NCBI GenBank assembly: GCA_013151935.1
Contig: JAADHI010000100.1
Location: 1 to 43,263, forward strand
Reading direction: 5' to 3'
DNA: 43,263 bases
DNA from: Candidatus Manganitrophaceae bacterium
Lineage (GTDB): Bacteria; Nitrospirota; Nitrospiria; SBBL01; JAADHI01
Shown here: positions 42,626-43,263 of the stretch, one piece after another
How the letters are laid out: each line of letters starts with the position of its first letter
Numbering within the stretch: the first letter of the stretch is position 1
Position numbers and translations under genes: made by a program
The notes under the pieces: generated by a model
Database searches by the model: none
Seen by the model: the letters and a program-made list of their open reading frames with translations, nothing else
What the model was told of the DNA's origin: nothing

Positions 42626-43263
42626 TTATTCAGTTCCATGATTCTTCCACCGACGAACCAAAACCTTACTGTATTTTACAAAAACATGCACAAACGATAG
42701 CACTGACGCAAGCAAACCCGCAAAGCCATCCAAAAAACCTTTTTTCAAAAAAAACATCCGAAAAAAGATCCAAAAACCATGAGTGAATGGGGAAAAGATA
42801 GACACCTTTTTCCCCCGTTTTATAATCTCCGTTGCGCTAATTTCAGAAAACTTATCCAAGGTTTTAATATGGGAAGAAACCGTGTCAAAAGAATAATGTA
42901 AAATATCCCCTCGTAGTCGTCCAATTTTTTCGGAATCAACCATGACCTTATCATGCGGGTTTGTGCCGCCCCAACTTGCCTGACCTTTATTAAACAATCT
43001 CACTTTCATATCTGGATACCAGCAATGATTCAGCCAGCGATAGATATAATAGGTCTTTCGCGCCATTTTATAGGCATCATCTCTCCCAAGCCCTGCTTTG
43101 ATCGCAAGAATTGATGCCCTTAATTCATCCGATAGGCGCTCATCACAATCCAGACTCAAAATCCAGTCGTGTGTGGCCTTGCTGACCGCTAGATTTTTTT
43201 GCTCGATATGACCTAAAAATTTTTGATTATAAATTTGAGCGCTGTATTTTGAGGCGATTTTAA
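42626..43263 (-). CDS. LPS core-type glycosyltransferase family 2, WaaE/KdtX-like (partial, N-terminus beyond right edge)
   Basis: About 212 C-terminal residues are present and the frame is open to the window edge. The visible N-terminal part reads KNLAVSKATHDWILSLDCDERLS, which is the metal-binding aspartate region of WaaE/LgtF-type enzymes (usual LDADE; here LDCDE). Then come YYIYRWLNHCWYPDMKVRLFN and HDKVMV. A C-terminal hydrophobic pair (about the last 50 residues) suggests membrane association. Family members add glucose to heptose I of the LPS core, which fits hldD nearby. Confidence 0.8.
   Translation of the reverse strand, partial: KIASKYSAQIYNQKFLGHIEQKNLAVSKATHDWILSLDCDERLSDELRASILAIKAGLGRDDAYKMARKTYYIYRWLNHCWYPDMKVRLFNKGQASWGGTNPHDKVMVDSEKIGRLRGDILHYSFDTVSSHIKTLDKFSEISATEIIKRGKKVSIFSPFTHGFWIFFRMFFLKKGFLDGFAGLLASVLSFVHVFVKYSKVLVRRWKNHGTE

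Overview
The window is a flagellar and chemotaxis island followed by the start of an LPS/glycan synthesis cluster, from a Gram-negative bacterium. FlhF and FlhG point to polar flagella, and heptose epimerase plus core-type glycosyltransferases point to LPS. The gene order, with sigma-54 control and a MotE-like gene after fliJ, resembles deltaproteobacterial groups (Desulfobacterota, Bdellovibrionota and relatives). That placement is inferred from gene content only. No tRNA, rRNA, CRISPR array, insertion sequence or phage gene was seen.

Layout. (1) 1-6911, minus strand: a sensory operon of a membrane MCP, cheY, cheA, cheW and a very large soluble receptor (globin, four PAS domains, MCP signalling domain) that runs off the left edge. 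A sigma-28 promoter and a structured leader lie upstream. (2) 7211-17896, minus: fliL-M-N-O-P-Q-R-flhB-flhA-flhF-flhG-fliA, i.e. the switch, export gate, placement GTPases and sigma-28. A sigma-54 promoter lies upstream of fliL. (3) 18252-21652, minus: fliK-flgD-flgE (hook assembly), with a sigma-54 promoter upstream and a strong terminator downstream. (4) 21920-24900, plus: a soluble hybrid histidine kinase and a FleQ/FlrA-like sigma-54 activator. (5) 25190-36498, plus: an exported TPR protein, a FleS-like kinase and a FleR-like activator behind a sigma-54 promoter, then flgB-flgC-fliE-F-G-H-I-J-motE. (6) 36644-36796: a 50-residue membrane-type small ORF. (7) 36836-43263: hldD (minus), then an A/T-rich run of glycosyltransferases and methyltransferases (plus), then a partial core-type glycosyltransferase (minus) cut by the right edge.

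How it may work together. The three sigma-54 promoters (TPR-fleS-fleR, fliL, fliK) each have a dyad resembling the published Pseudomonas FleQ box (GTCAA-N4-TTGAC) centred about 113-121 bp upstream of the -24 GG. The activator gene in block 4 has a FleQ/FlrA-type recognition helix, a complete phospho-receiver and its own kinase, and lacks residues FleQ uses to bind c-di-GMP. The window therefore suggests a four-tier cascade. A housekeeping promoter drives the kinase and FleQ-like regulator. These switch on sigma-54 promoters for fleSR, the export/switch operon and hook genes. FliA made in the fliL operon then switches on the chemotaxis operon. The most unusual proteins are the globin-PAS4-MCP receptor, which has an internal ribosome site at the globin/PAS junction, and the TPR protein co-transcribed with fleSR.
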